Below, in pieces: positions 34,346-42,782 of a stretch of DNA of 64,000 bases. The notes beneath the pieces were generated by a model that was not told where the DNA came from, ran no database searches, and worked only from the letters and a program-made list of their open reading frames with translations. Origin of the DNA: Actinomadura hallensis (GTDB lineage: Bacteria > Actinomycetota > Actinomycetes > Streptosporangiales > Streptosporangiaceae). The DNA lies in contig NZ_VFPO01000001.1 in the NCBI RefSeq assembly GCF_006716765.1, positions 248,001-312,000 on the forward strand, written 5' to 3'. Numbering within the stretch: position 1 is the stretch's first letter; every line of letters begins with the position of its first letter. Position numbers and translations under genes: made by a program.

Positions 34346-35833
34346 GAACGACGGGCCGAGCGTCTGCGACCACGTGGTCGACAGGTGGTCCCGCGCCGAC
34401 TCGGCCTGGCACCGCTCCTTCCCGTACAGAGCGCCCAGCGTGAACGCCTCCGCCGGGTCCTTGGTGCGCGCCGCGGCCGCCTCCAGATGCCCCATGGCGA
34501 TCACGCCGTCCTGGTAGCCGCCGAGGACCTCCTGGATGCGTTTCGCGCCCTTGGCCGCCCGCTTCGCCGCGACGCCGAGCACCGGCACCGCCAGCTCCGC
34601 CGCGTACCGCGCCCGCTTCGCCGCCTTGCGGGTCTCGTGCCGCGCGGCGTCGGGGTCGCCGGCGCTCTTGATCGACGCGTACTCCTTCGCCATCCGCTCC
34701 CACGCCCGCGTGACGAGGGCGGGCAGCTCCTTGCGGGCCTTCCTGTCCGCGGCGGCCGACAGCGGCGGGTCGAGGACGAGCCGGTCCAGCTCGTCGAGGA
34801 GCGCGAAGTACCTCGGCTCCTTCAGGCTCGCGTTCATCCGCCGGTACGCGGCCCGCTCCCGCTTCTCCAGGTCCTCGACCACGAACGGGGGCGCCTCCGC
34901 GAACCGCATGCGGAGCACCTCCAGGTCGCGCACCTCCCCGAGCACCGCCGCGAGCCACCGCAGCTCCGGCCCCAGCGGCCCGGTGCGCTCGGCGTTCAGG
35001 ACGGGCCGGTAGACGCGCAGCGCGCTGCGCAGCCGCCGCACCGCCACCCGCATCCGGTGGACGGCGTCCTCCTCGCCCAGCCTCGCCTTCGGGTCGAGCT
35101 CCAGCACGGCCTCGATCTGCTTGGCGAGGTAGGCCAGGACGGCCTCCCCGGTCGTGACGGCCGGTCCCTTCCCGTTGGACGTCGCCTCCGCGAGCCGCGC
35201 CCGCGCCGCGGCCCGCGCCGCCGCGGCCCGCGACGGCACGACGGCCTCCCCGAGCAGCCGCCCCAGCTTGGACGGCGACCGCCCCTTCTTCGCGCCCGCC
35301 TTCCGCAGCCGCTTCCCGACCGCCTTCAGCAGGTCGGAGCCGCCGCCCTTCAGCTCGACCTCGATCTCCCGCCACCGCTCGGGCTCGGCCTCCGTGCCGC
35401 GTCCGGTGACCATGTCGTCGGCGACCTCCGCCAGCTCGGACCCGTCCGCGGCGAGCAGCCGCACGACCGTCCTGCGGGTCTCCAGCGTCGCGACCGGGCG
35501 CAGCTCCTCGCCCCGCGTGTACGCCGCGACCAGCCCGGCCAGCCGCGCCGGGACGACCAGCGGACGGCCGAGCGGCGCCCGCATCTCGTGCTTGCCGTCG
35601 GGGCCCGCGGGCATCTTGAGGTGCCACCCGGCGTCCGTCCCGCCCCGCCGGCGCCGCAGCGTGATGCCGTGCGCCGCGAGCCGCAGGTCACCGGTGTCGA
35701 AGTAGCTGGCGTGGAGGTCGTGCACCTCGGGCTCCCCGACCACCGCCACGCCCGCGATCCCGTCGAGGTCCGGCAGGACGAAGTCGGGCACGGCGTCGTA
35801 CTTCTGCTCGATCTCGAGATGCCTCTCGGCCAC
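34343..35833 (-). CDS. CYTH and CHAD domain protein
   Basis: 496 residues. The N-terminal CYTH domain (about 1-200) begins with the signature HLEIEQKYD (ExExK), followed by HASYFDTGDLRLAAHGITLR and EIEVELKGG. The C-terminal CHAD domain (about 225-490) has the conserved basic helices VHRMRVAVRRLRSALRVYRP and ARHETRKAAKRARYAAEL. CYTH enzymes act on triphosphates and CHAD helices bind polyphosphate, which fits the neighbouring ppk. GTG at 35833 follows GGAGGGG. It may be a tripolyphosphatase or a granule-associated protein (inference). Confidence 0.93.
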   Translation of the reverse strand: MAERHLEIEQKYDAVPDFVLPDLDGIAGVAVVGEPEVHDLHASYFDTGDLRLAAHGITLRRRRGGTDAGWHLKMPAGPDGKHEMRAPLGRPLVVPARLAGLVAAYTRGEELRPVATLETRRTVVRLLAADGSELAEVADDMVTGRGTEAEPERWREIEVELKGGGSDLLKAVGKRLRKAGAKKGRSPSKLGRLLGEAVVPSRAAAARAAARARLAEATSNGKGPAVTTGEAVLAYLAKQIEAVLELDPKARLGEEDAVHRMRVAVRRLRSALRVYRPVLNAERTGPLGPELRWLAAVLGEVRDLEVLRMRFAEAPPFVVEDLEKRERAAYRRMNASLKEPRYFALLDELDRLVLDPPLSAAADRKARKELPALVTRAWERMAKEYASIKSAGDPDAARHETRKAAKRARYAAELAVPVLGVAAKRAAKGAKRIQEVLGGYQDGVIAMGHLEAAAARTKDPAEAFTLGALYGKERCQAESARDHLSTTWSQTLGPSF

Positions 35834-35922
35834 GCTTACCCCTCCAAGACGGCGCCCAAATGACTAGCATTCCACGCCAAGGTGACCTAAGGCACAAACC
35901 TGGTAGCGCCTACGATGCGCGG

Positions 35923-36615
35923 GTGCGAACACTGGTGCTCTGGGACATCGACCACACCCTCGTCGACCCCGGCGGGCTGAGCTCGGAGATCTACGCGGGG
36001 GTCTTCCAACGCCTGATCGGCCGCCCGCCCGAGATGATCGCTCCCATGGCGGGCCGCACCGACCGCGCCATCACCGCCGAGACGCTCCGCCACCACGGCA
36101 TCGACCCCGTCCCCGACCTGCTGGAATCCTTCGCCGAGGCTCTGGCGGAGGCCTTCGCCGCCCGCCAGGACGATGTCGCGGTCCGCGGCCGCGTCCTCCC
36201 CGGCGCGCTCGCGGCCCTGAAGGCCCTGGCGGCCCGTCCCGGCGTGGTCCAGTCCGCCCTGACCGGGAACATGAAGCAGATCGCCGTCTGCAAGCTGACC
36301 GCTTTCGGCCTGATCGACTACTTCGACCTCGAAGCGGGCGCCTACGGCATGGACGACGCGGAACGCCCTCCCCTGGTGAAGCTGGCCCAGAAGCGCGCGG
36401 CCGACAGGTACGGCGAGCCCTTCACCGCCGCCAACACCGTCCTGGTCGGCGACACCCTGCACGACGTGAGAGCGGCCCACGAGGGCGGCGCCCGCATAGT
36501 CGCCGTGGCCACCGGCGCGACCCCCGCCGCCGCCCTCCACCATGCCGGCGCCGAAACAGTCCTCCCCGACCTCACCGACCTAGACCAAACAACCCGATCC
36601 ATCCTCACCCCCTGA
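35923..36615 (+). CDS. HAD family hydrolase
   Basis: 230 residues. Motif I is LVLWDIDHTLVD (Asp8 and Asp10), motif II Thr is in SALTGNMKQIAV, and motif IV acids are in VLVGDTLHDVRAAHEGG. A cap domain lies at about 20-95. The frame is open upstream, but GTG 35923 begins the family-typical start, and TACGAT lies 6-7 bases before it as a -10, indicating a leaderless mRNA. Phosphoglycolate-phosphatase-like; substrate unknown. Confidence 0.88.
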   Translation: MRTLVLWDIDHTLVDPGGLSSEIYAGVFQRLIGRPPEMIAPMAGRTDRAITAETLRHHGIDPVPDLLESFAEALAEAFAARQDDVAVRGRVLPGALAALKALAARPGVVQSALTGNMKQIAVCKLTAFGLIDYFDLEAGAYGMDDAERPPLVKLAQKRAADRYGEPFTAANTVLVGDTLHDVRAAHEGGARIVAVATGATPAAALHHAGAETVLPDLTDLDQTTRSILTP

Positions 36616-36623
36616 CTCCCGCT

Positions 36624-36659
36624 GCGTCCAAACGTTCCACTTTGTCATTGTTTGGGCGC
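36624..36659. terminator. Inverted repeat after the HAD gene
   Basis: GCGTCCAAAC (36624-36633) pairs with GTTTGGGCGC (36650-36659) with one mismatch and a 16-base loop. It lies 9 bases after the stop codon and is AT-rich for this genome. A terminator or an operator for the next gene are both possible. Confidence 0.4.
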
Positions 36660-36735
36660 AACTTCCGGATGTTGAGGTTGTGTCCCCATGTAACCGGAGT
36701 AGTGCTAGAGGTGCACACGCTTGATGGGGGCAACG

Positions 36736-36996
36736 ATGGCAAAGGTGAAAGAGGGGCGCGAGCCTGACCAAAAACGGCGACACCGTATTTTCCCGTGGAT
36801 CTTCCTGGCGGTTCAGATCCTGTTCCTGGTCTGGGTCATCTGGGCCGCGAATTCCGTGAGCTCCTGCCCGCCGCAGGAGCAGGGCGCCTGCGAGGTCGGC
36901 ACGACGATCGGAACCGGCCTCGTCATCGCGCTGTGGGTGGCGGTGGACATCATCCTGGCGCTGACCTACCTGGTGTTCCGGGCCTTCCGGAGGTAG
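36736..36996 (+). CDS. Small two-helix membrane protein
   Basis: 86 residues from ATG 36736 (GGGGG upstream). A basic N-terminus (KEGREPDQKRRHR) leads into two membrane segments, IFPWIFLAVQILFLVWVIWA and TGLVIALWVAVDIILALTYL, with a short loop holding two cysteines (SCPPQEQGACEVG). It ends FRAFRR. I do recall similar unnamed proteins in actinomycetes, but no function. It is 9 bp upstream of the interrupted lipoprotein gene and probably shares its mRNA. Confidence 0.75.
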   Translation: MAKVKEGREPDQKRRHRIFPWIFLAVQILFLVWVIWAANSVSSCPPQEQGACEVGTTIGTGLVIALWVAVDIILALTYLVFRAFRR

Positions 36997-37005
36997 GTGA
37001 GACCG

Positions 37006-37461
37006 ATGCTTCGGACCATGGCTCTTTGGGCGTTGTTTCTGGGGCTCGTCGTCGTCACTGCCTGTACGACCCAGGAACCGGTTAACGTCCAGCCTGCGGA
37101 TCAGGGAGAGGAGGGCACGTCCGAGTCCGTGCCGGTCGAACTCTCCGCGAAGCGGGCCAAGGCGTAGAAAAGCGTGCTGAGCACCGGCGCGGCACTGAGC
37201 TGCGTCAGGGTCACGGTCACGAACCGGACCGAGGACAACCTCGAAGTGAATCCCCTGTACTTCTCGATCACCGGTGCGAACGGCACGAAGCACGAGTCGA
37301 GCACGGCGCTCGGTGAGTACGAGAACGAGATCGCGACGACGACCCTGGCGCCGGACGAGAACGCCAAGGGCGTCGTCTGCGCCCGAGGTGACTTCCGCCC
37401 GAAGATCGTCGCCATGACCGACCCGTTCATGAGCGAAATGGCCCGCGCCGAGGTCCCCTGA
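37006..37461 (+). pseudogene. DUF4352-like lipoprotein interrupted by an in-frame TAG
   Basis: The frame opens MLRTMALWALFLGLVVVTAC, a lipoprotein signal with the Cys at residue 20, and reads on to a TAG at 37165-37167. The same frame then continues without break as KSVLSTGAALSCVRVTVTN, VNPLYFSITGANGTKHESS and on to a stop at 37461. This second part is a typical immunoglobulin-like DUF4352 domain, so one codon (probably TAC for Tyr) has become amber. Either a pseudogene or a base-call error. The upstream stop leaves a good GGAGGTAGGTGAG ribosome site. Confidence 0.7.
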
Positions 37462-37501
37462 CGGCCGGCCCTCCCGCCACCGCGACGGCGGAGCGCGCCG
37501 A

Positions 37502-37590
37502 GCGGCGGGGCCAGGTGCGGCGGGGCCAGGTGCGGCGGGGCCAGGTGCGGCGGGGCCAGGTGCCGCGGGGTCACGTGCCGCGGGGTCAGG
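37502..37590. repeat. 15-bp tandem repeat running into a stop codon
   Basis: Four exact copies of GCGGCGGGGCCAGGT and two variants (gccgcggggtcacgt, gccgcggggtcagg). The last variant contains the TCA at 37586-37588 that is the stop of the GNAT gene. It lies between convergent genes. Confidence 0.9.
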
Positions 37591-38062
37591 ATTCGCGGAG
37601 GTGGTACTTCATGCCCATGTGGGAGGGGCGGAAGCCGATCTTCTGGTAGAAGCGGATGGCGTCGGGGCGCTGGCGGTCGGTGGTGAGCTGGACGACGCGG
37701 CAGCCGCGGGCGCGGGCCTGGTCGATGGCCCAGTTGATCATGTCCTGGCCGACGCCGAGGCCGCGGTGGTCGGAGGCGACGCGGACGCCCTCGATCTGGG
37801 CGCGCTCGCCGCCGGTGTAGGTGAGGCCCGGGATGAACGTCAGCTGGAGCGTGCCGGCGATGGCGCCGTCCACCTCCGCGACGATCACCTGGTTGTTCGG
37901 GTCCTTCTCGATCGCGGTGAAGGCCGTGAAGTACGCCTCGGGGATCTCGTCACCGGGTGTTTCGCGGGTGGCTCCCAGGGGATCGTCCGCGAGAAGCCGG
38001 ACGATCTGCGGCAGATCAGCCACCGTCGCCTCGCGGAAGGTCACTTCTCGATCACGCTTCAC
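37586..38062 (-). CDS. GNAT family N-acetyltransferase
   Basis: 158 residues with the GNAT fold: FREATVADLPQIVRLLADD, central strand VAEVDGAIAGTLQLTFIPGL, acetyl-CoA loop VASDHRGLGVGQDMINWA, and FYQKIGFRPSHMGMKY near the end. GTG at 38062. It diverges from the WhiB gene across two perfect GTAGTACTAC palindromes. The acceptor substrate is unknown. Confidence 0.92.
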   Translation of the reverse strand: MKRDREVTFREATVADLPQIVRLLADDPLGATRETPGDEIPEAYFTAFTAIEKDPNNQVIVAEVDGAIAGTLQLTFIPGLTYTGGERAQIEGVRVASDHRGLGVGQDMINWAIDQARARGCRVVQLTTDRQRPDAIRFYQKIGFRPSHMGMKYHLRES

Positions 38063-38110
38063 GTCTCACAGGGTATCCGGACGCTGATTTGCAACGACCA
38101 CGCACGTCTT

Positions 38111-38135
38111 GTAGTACTACGGGTCGTAGTACTAC
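38111..38135. promoter_or_regulatory. Two perfect GTAGTACTAC palindromes
   Basis: GTAGTACTAC occurs at 38111-38120 and 38126-38135, separated by GGGTC. Each copy is a perfect 10-bp palindrome and their centres are 15 bp apart. They sit between the divergent GNAT and WhiB starts. AGTACT-centred sites are typical of some GntR-family operators, but the regulator is unknown. Confidence 0.65.
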
Positions 38136-38201
38136 GTTGGGTGGGACCACCTCGATCCAGCCGCACTGCCCGGTGGTCTCGTCGCCGCGCAGGGAGAAGC
38201 C

Positions 38202-38531
38202 ATGCACAACAACGAGAACGAGGAGCACTGGACCGACCACGCCATCTGTCGTGGCGCCGACCCGGACCTGTTCTTCCCGATCGGTTACTCGTCCCCGGTG
38301 CTCCAGGCGCAGGAGGAGGCGGCCAAGGCCATCTGCGCGAACTGCCCGGTCAAGGCGGAGTGCCTCGCGTGGGCGCTGCGCGTCGGCGAGCCCGACGGCA
38401 TCTGGGGCGGGACGACCCCGGAGGAGCGCCGCTACCTCCGCCGGACCGCAGACGCTCCCGCACGCCGCCCGCTGCCCGTCATCGTGGTACGCGGGGACGC
38501 GTCCGAGTCCGAGCACGCACCGGCCGCTTAG
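38202..38531 (+). CDS. WhiB family iron-sulfur transcriptional regulator
   Basis: 109 residues. The four cluster-binding cysteines are Cys16, Cys45, Cys48 and Cys54 (AICRGADPDLFF; KAICANCPVKAEC). The GIWGGT turn follows at 66-71 and a basic tail (ERRYLRR) after it. WhiB proteins bind a [4Fe-4S] cluster and act with the principal sigma factor in development, redox or antibiotic responses; the subtype is not clear. Its stop overlaps that of the convergent quinone oxidoreductase by three bases. The double palindrome upstream is the likely control site. Confidence 0.95.
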   Translation: MHNNENEEHWTDHAICRGADPDLFFPIGYSSPVLQAQEEAAKAICANCPVKAECLAWALRVGEPDGIWGGTTPEERRYLRRTADAPARRPLPVIVVRGDASESEHAPAA

Positions 38532-39457
38532 GGGACCAGCGCGACCTTGCCCACGACGCGGCGGTTGAGCAGGTCGTCGATGACCTGGGCCGCCGAGGCC
38601 AGAGGTTCTGTGCGGGGGGACACGGGGTCGAGATCGCCCTTGGCGACCATGGAGAGCAGCTCCTCCAGAAGGCGGCGCTGCTCCCGACGATGCGTCCCCG
38701 ACCAGGCGCCCCAGTCGACGCCGACGATCGAGCGGTTGCGCAGGAGGACCTGGTTGAGCGGGAGGGACGGGATGGTCCCCGACGCGAATCCGATCACCGC
38801 ATAGCGTCCGCGGTCGCGGAGCGCCCGCAGGGCCGGTTCGGCCAGGGCGCCGCCGACCGGGTCGTAGACGACGTCGACGCCGTTCTCCGACCATTCCCGG
38901 GCCGCCGTCTTGATGTCGTCGTCGCTGCTCAGCGTGGTCTCCGCGCCGGCGAGCCGGGCGGCCTCGCGCTTCTCCGGGGTGGAGGCGACCGCCAGGACGC
39001 GGGCGCCGAGGGCCGTGGCGACCTGGATCGCCGCCAGCCCCACACCGCCGCCGGCCCCGAGGACGAGCAGGGTCTCGCCGCGGCGCAGGGCGGCCCGGTC
39101 GCGGAGCGCGTACAGAGCCGTGCAGTAGCTCTGGGTGAACGTGGCGGCGCGCGGGAAGTCCAGTTCGTCCGGGATCGGGACGGCCGACTCCGCGGGGACG
39201 GCCACCTGCGACGCGAAACCGCCCAGCCCGCACATGGCCAGGACGCGCTCGCCGGTGGGCAGCGTCCCGGCGACCTCGCTGCCCGGGACGAACGGGAGCG
39301 GCGGCTTGATCTGGTACCGCCCGTGCACGAACAGGGCGTCGACGTAGTTGACCCCGGCGGCCTCCACGTTGACGAGCACCTGGCCGGGCCCGGGAACGGG
39401 CGGGTCGGTCTCCCGGACGACGACGGAACCGAGCTCCTCACAGATCACCGCGCGCAT
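38528..39457 (-). CDS. NADPH:quinone oxidoreductase family (zinc-independent MDR)
   Basis: 309 residues of the medium-chain dehydrogenase/reductase superfamily. N-terminal GroES-like part: AAGVNYVDALFVHGRYQIKP and FVPGSEVAGTLP. Nucleotide motif: LLVLGAGGGVGLAAIQVATA. The zinc-binding cysteine lobe of alcohol dehydrogenases is absent, as in quinone reductases. ATG at 39457 is the family-typical start. Likely reduces quinones or enones with NADPH in the cytosol. Confidence 0.9.
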   Translation of the reverse strand: MRAVICEELGSVVVRETDPPVPGPGQVLVNVEAAGVNYVDALFVHGRYQIKPPLPFVPGSEVAGTLPTGERVLAMCGLGGFASQVAVPAESAVPIPDELDFPRAATFTQSYCTALYALRDRAALRRGETLLVLGAGGGVGLAAIQVATALGARVLAVASTPEKREAARLAGAETTLSSDDDIKTAAREWSENGVDVVYDPVGGALAEPALRALRDRGRYAVIGFASGTIPSLPLNQVLLRNRSIVGVDWGAWSGTHRREQRRLLEELLSMVAKGDLDPVSPRTEPLASAAQVIDDLLNRRVVGKVALVP

Positions 39458-39510
39458 CCGTCCAATATGCCCGACGCGCTGCGCGTGGCACATTCCGGGC
39501 GTCGCGTACG

Positions 39511-39539
39511 TTGACCAAGCAGGGTCGTCGAGATTTACG
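39511..39539 (+). promoter_or_regulatory. Promoter of the rhomboid gene
   Basis: TTGACC (39511-39516), a 17-bp spacer and TTTACG (39534-39539). The ATG at 39549 lies 9 bp after the -10, which would give a nearly leaderless transcript. Confidence 0.4.
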
Positions 39540-39548
39540 GTGGCTGAT

Positions 39549-40136
39549 ATGAGCTTCGTCCCCGAACGGCAGAGGTCCGAGGGGCTCGCCAAGCACGGTG
39601 CGCGCGCCCTGACGTCCGCGGTCCTGGTCGGCGCCGTGACCGCGGTGATGTGGGTGCTCGAGGCGATCGACTACGCGATGAACGGCTGGCTCGACCGGTT
39701 CGGCATCCAGCCGCGGGACGTGAGCGACCTGCCCGACGTCTTCACCGCGCCGTTCATGCACGGCGGGTTCGGGCACCTGATGGCCAACACGGTCCCGTTC
39801 CTGATCCTCGGGTTCATCGCGGCGGCCCGCGGGATCGCGAAGTTCCTCGCGATGAGCCTGATCGTCATCGTGGTCGGCGGGCTCGGGGTGTGGTTCACCA
39901 GCTCCGCCAACACCCTCGGCTCCAGCATCCTGATCTTCGGGTTCTTCGGCTACCTGGTGGGACGCGGGATCTTCGAGCGCCGCCTGATCGACATCGGGAT
40001 CGCGATCGCGGTCGTGCTGTTCTACGGGACGATGCTGTTCGGCGTCATCCCCGGCGAACCCGGCATCTCCTGGCAGGGGCACCTGTTCGGGCTGATCGGC
40101 GGAATCCTCGCCTCCTGGTTCCTGCGCCGGAGCTAG
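39549..40136 (+). CDS. Rhomboid family intramembrane serine protease
   Basis: 195 residues with six membrane segments. The rhomboid motifs are the HGGFGHLMANTVPFLILGF helix, the catalytic-serine helix TLGSSILIFGFFGYLVGRG and the catalytic-His helix ISWQGHLFGLIGG. The usual GxSG is GSSI here, keeping the serine but losing the following glycine. Such proteases cut membrane proteins within the bilayer; the substrate is unknown. A short hairpin and an 18-bp repeat array follow. Confidence 0.88.
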   Translation: MSFVPERQRSEGLAKHGARALTSAVLVGAVTAVMWVLEAIDYAMNGWLDRFGIQPRDVSDLPDVFTAPFMHGGFGHLMANTVPFLILGFIAAARGIAKFLAMSLIVIVVGGLGVWFTSSANTLGSSILIFGFFGYLVGRGIFERRLIDIGIAIAVVLFYGTMLFGVIPGEPGISWQGHLFGLIGGILASWFLRRS

Positions 40137-40141
40137 CGCCC

Positions 40142-40168
40142 TTCCCGGCCGGGCGTGCCGGCCGGGAA
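40142..40168. terminator. Hairpin after the rhomboid gene
   Basis: TTCCCGGCCGG (40142-40152) pairs perfectly with CCGGCCGGGAA (40158-40168) around a 5-base loop, 6 bases after the stop codon. The 18-bp tandem repeat starts in its right arm. Confidence 0.6.
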
Positions 40169-40273
40169 AGCGAAGGCCGGCCGGAAAGCGAAGGCCGGCC
40201 GGAAAGCGAAGTCCGGCCGGAAAGCGAAGTCCGGCCGGAAAGCAAAGGCCGGGCGGGCAGTAGAGGCCGGGCG
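40166..40273. repeat. 18-bp tandem repeat, six copies
   Basis: Units GAAAGCGAAGGCCGGCCG with slight changes start at 40166, 40184, 40202, 40220, 40238 and 40256. The array ends 3 bp before the stop codon of the convergent SDR gene (40277). Confidence 0.9.
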
Positions 40274-40276
40274 GGG

Positions 40277-41032
40277 TCAGCCGGGCCGGTGGGGCCGGAC
40301 GGCGACGTCCGCGACGACCGCGTCCCGCGGCGTCTCCAGGGCCGAGACCAGCACGCGCGCCACGGTCGACGGGGTGGCGAAGTCGTCCTCGACGTAGGTT
40401 CCGCCCTCCTGGGTGCGCACCTTCCGCTGCATCTCCGTGGCCGTCCGCCCCGGGTAGACGGTCGTGACGCGGAGGGACGGCTCCTCGGCGCGCAGCGAGT
40501 CGGCCAGGGCCCGCAGCCCGAACTTGCTCGCCGCGTACGCCGACCACTGCGGGTTGGCGCGCAGCCCGGCGGTCGAGTTGACGAAGACGACGTGGCCCTC
40601 GGCGGCGCGCAGCGCGGGCAGGAGGATGCGGGTCAGCTCCGCCGCCGACACCAGGTTGACCGACAGGTGCTCCATCCACGCGTCGGCGTCCAGGTCGGCG
40701 ACCCGCCCGAGATGGACGACGCCCGCGGCGTGGACGACCCCGTCGAGCCGCTCGGGGACCTCCGCCATCGCCAGCGCCGCCTCGATGCGGCGCGGTTCCC
40801 GCATGTCCAGCGGGATCGTGGTGATGGCGGCGCTCCGCGGCGGCGGGGGCACCGCACCCGGGGTGATGACCTGCGTCGGCGCGTTGGCGCCGCCGCGCAG
40901 GGCGGACTCCAGCTTGTCGAGGCGTTCGGGAGAGCGGCCGGTGAGGACGAGGTCGTGACCGCGCTCCCGGAGCAGCTCTGCGACCGCCGCGCCGATGCCG
41001 CCGGTCGCCCCCGTGATCAGATACGTGCCCAT
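40277..41032 (-). CDS. SDR family oxidoreductase
   Basis: 251 residues. Cofactor motif YLITGATGGIGAAVAELL, AGVV motif in GVVHAAGVVHLGRV, catalytic Ser in FVNSTAGLRANPQW, and the YxxxK pair in SAYAASKFGLRAL. ATG at 41032 has GGAG upstream. Substrate unknown. It is flanked by tandem repeats on both sides: 18-bp units at its 3' end and 22-bp units in its upstream region. Confidence 0.9.
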   Translation of the reverse strand: MGTYLITGATGGIGAAVAELLRERGHDLVLTGRSPERLDKLESALRGGANAPTQVITPGAVPPPPRSAAITTIPLDMREPRRIEAALAMAEVPERLDGVVHAAGVVHLGRVADLDADAWMEHLSVNLVSAAELTRILLPALRAAEGHVVFVNSTAGLRANPQWSAYAASKFGLRALADSLRAEEPSLRVTTVYPGRTATEMQRKVRTQEGGTYVEDDFATPSTVARVLVSALETPRDAVVADVAVRPHRPG

Positions 41033-41134
41033 GGCGCTCCATTCTCGTCGATCCCTACCCCGGTGGACGCCCGGGGAGGGCCGCGGGTTCGGGAGGTCGG
41101 GCGTCGATCGGTGACGCTCGGTGCGGCACCGGCC

Positions 41135-41266
41135 GACACGGTGTGGCCGGCAGTGAGACACCGTGTGGCCGGCGGTGAGACACGGTGTGGCCGGCGGTGA
41201 GACACGGTGTGGCCGGCGGTGAGACACGGTGTGGCCGGCGGTGAGGCACGGTGTGGCCGGCGGTGA
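41135..41266. repeat. 22-bp tandem repeat, six copies
   Basis: Copies of GACACGGTGTGGCCGGCGGT plus two bases begin every 22 bp from 41135 to 41245, with only a few substitutions. They lie 28 bp downstream of the stop codon of the membrane pentapeptide-like gene and upstream of the SDR start. No further gene lies in 41033-41294. Confidence 0.92.
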
Positions 41267-41294
41267 GGGCCGTGCCGCGGTCGGGCGGGCGCGG

Positions 41295-42764
41295 TCAGCG
41301 CGGGTCGAAGTTGGGGCGCAGCACCCGCGTCGCCCCGGCGATCAGGGCGGTGGCGAGCACCCAGCCCGTGGCGACCAGCCCGTAGGCGACCCACCGGGCC
41401 CAGTTCACCGCGTCGTAGGAGAGCTGCTGCCCGAACGTGTCGAGCGGGATCAGCAGGTCCAGGCTGTAGATCAGGGCGTGGAACTCGGGGAGCTCCTCCG
41501 GCGGTTTCACCGGCCGCGGCTTCTCGATCGAGAACACCGTCGTCCCGGTGGCGAGCAGCGCCGCGAACCACGCGAACGCCAGCCAGGGCCGGTAGCCGAA
41601 GCCGACCGTCCAGTCCAGGAGGTGGTTCCACGCCCTGCCGACCGGGTTCAGCATGCGGCGGCGGGCGCGGAGCTTGGCGAGCTGCACCTTGCGGGCGAGG
41701 TCGTCGTGGCCGATGCCGTGGTACCAGGAGGCGAGCTGCTCGTACGGCTGGAGATGGAACTCCCTGTCCCGCGACACCCAGTCGAGGCGGTCCTTGAACT
41801 CGGCGCCGCGCAGCGTGTCGTACGTCATGCCGTTCAGGTAGATCTCGTCCGGCCAGACCGACGGATGATCCATGATCAGCTCGATCCGGGAGTACGACAG
41901 CGACACCTTCCCCTTGATCTTCTCCTCCGGCCAGAGCAGCAGCTCGTCGGCCTGGATGTGGCTGGCGTGCAGCGCCATCCGCTCGGGGTCGCCGGAGTCG
42001 AGCTTGGCGCGGGAGAAGGAGAGGATGCCGTTGTAGCGGCCGCTGCGCAGCCGCAGGGTGCCGTACGCGGTGAACCCGCGGCTGAACTCGGCGGCGTCCT
42101 CGACGACCATGTTCATCGCGTCGAGCGCGAGGCGGCCGGGGTTGACGAGGGTCGTCCCCTCCATGAACAGCCCGCCGTTCATGCGGGCGCCGACGAAGCG
42201 CACGCCGCCGGTGATGTGGGCGTTGCGGATGAAGGTCCCGACCTCGACGACGAGGCCGCCGCTGAACAGCGCCCACTTGTCCTGGTCGGACGCGATGATC
42301 ATGGTGCCGTTCATCCGGAGGCCGCCGCCGAGCTGTGCGCGCGGCAGCCGCACCTCGCCCTCGATCCGCGACCCGGACAGGCTGAGGTAGCCGTCCGCGC
42401 GCAGGCCGCCGCCGTCGAAGCCGGGCATCCAGCAGTCGGCGAACCGCAGCTCGCGGGTGGCGGCGTTGGAGAAGTCGGGCTCCTCGACGAGCCGGCACGC
42501 CTCCAGCCGCAGCTCGTACTCGACCCTGCCGCCGGAGACGTCCATCTGGCCGAGGATGTAGGCGCCGCGGAGCCGGACGGCGGCGACGAAGCCGGGCCGG
42601 GGTTCCTCGGCGCCGAGGAGCAGCTGGGTGATGATTTCGGCGCGGACCATGCGGTCGGGGAGCGGTCCGGCGGGGCAGTCGTCGCCGAGGACGACGGTGG
42701 CTCCGGTGGGGAAGGCGGCCCAGAGGCGCCGTTCGGCGTCGTTGAGTCCGGGGGGCTGGGGCAC
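41295..42764 (-). CDS. Membrane-anchored pentapeptide/beta-helix-like protein
   Basis: 489 residues. It opens LNDAERRLWAAFPTGATVVL, then a long repeated-strand region (RLRGAYILGQMDVSGG, ADGYLSLSGSRIEGEVRLPR, RMNGTMIIASDQDKWALFSG) reminiscent of a pentapeptide beta-helix. A linker with YEQLASWYHGIGHDDLARK follows. Two to three membrane segments lie at the C-terminus (LAFAWFAALLATGTTVFSI; WVAYGLVATGWVLATALIAG). Relatives are sometimes labelled membrane-associated oxidoreductase, but no redox motif is visible. GTG start, AAGAGGTT upstream. A paralog of the same layout is at 60386-62005. Function unknown. Confidence 0.85.
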   Translation of the reverse strand: MPQPPGLNDAERRLWAAFPTGATVVLGDDCPAGPLPDRMVRAEIITQLLLGAEEPRPGFVAAVRLRGAYILGQMDVSGGRVEYELRLEACRLVEEPDFSNAATRELRFADCWMPGFDGGGLRADGYLSLSGSRIEGEVRLPRAQLGGGLRMNGTMIIASDQDKWALFSGGLVVEVGTFIRNAHITGGVRFVGARMNGGLFMEGTTLVNPGRLALDAMNMVVEDAAEFSRGFTAYGTLRLRSGRYNGILSFSRAKLDSGDPERMALHASHIQADELLLWPEEKIKGKVSLSYSRIELIMDHPSVWPDEIYLNGMTYDTLRGAEFKDRLDWVSRDREFHLQPYEQLASWYHGIGHDDLARKVQLAKLRARRRMLNPVGRAWNHLLDWTVGFGYRPWLAFAWFAALLATGTTVFSIEKPRPVKPPEELPEFHALIYSLDLLIPLDTFGQQLSYDAVNWARWVAYGLVATGWVLATALIAGATRVLRPNFDPR

Positions 42765-42782
42765 GGAACCTCTTTCTACGCG

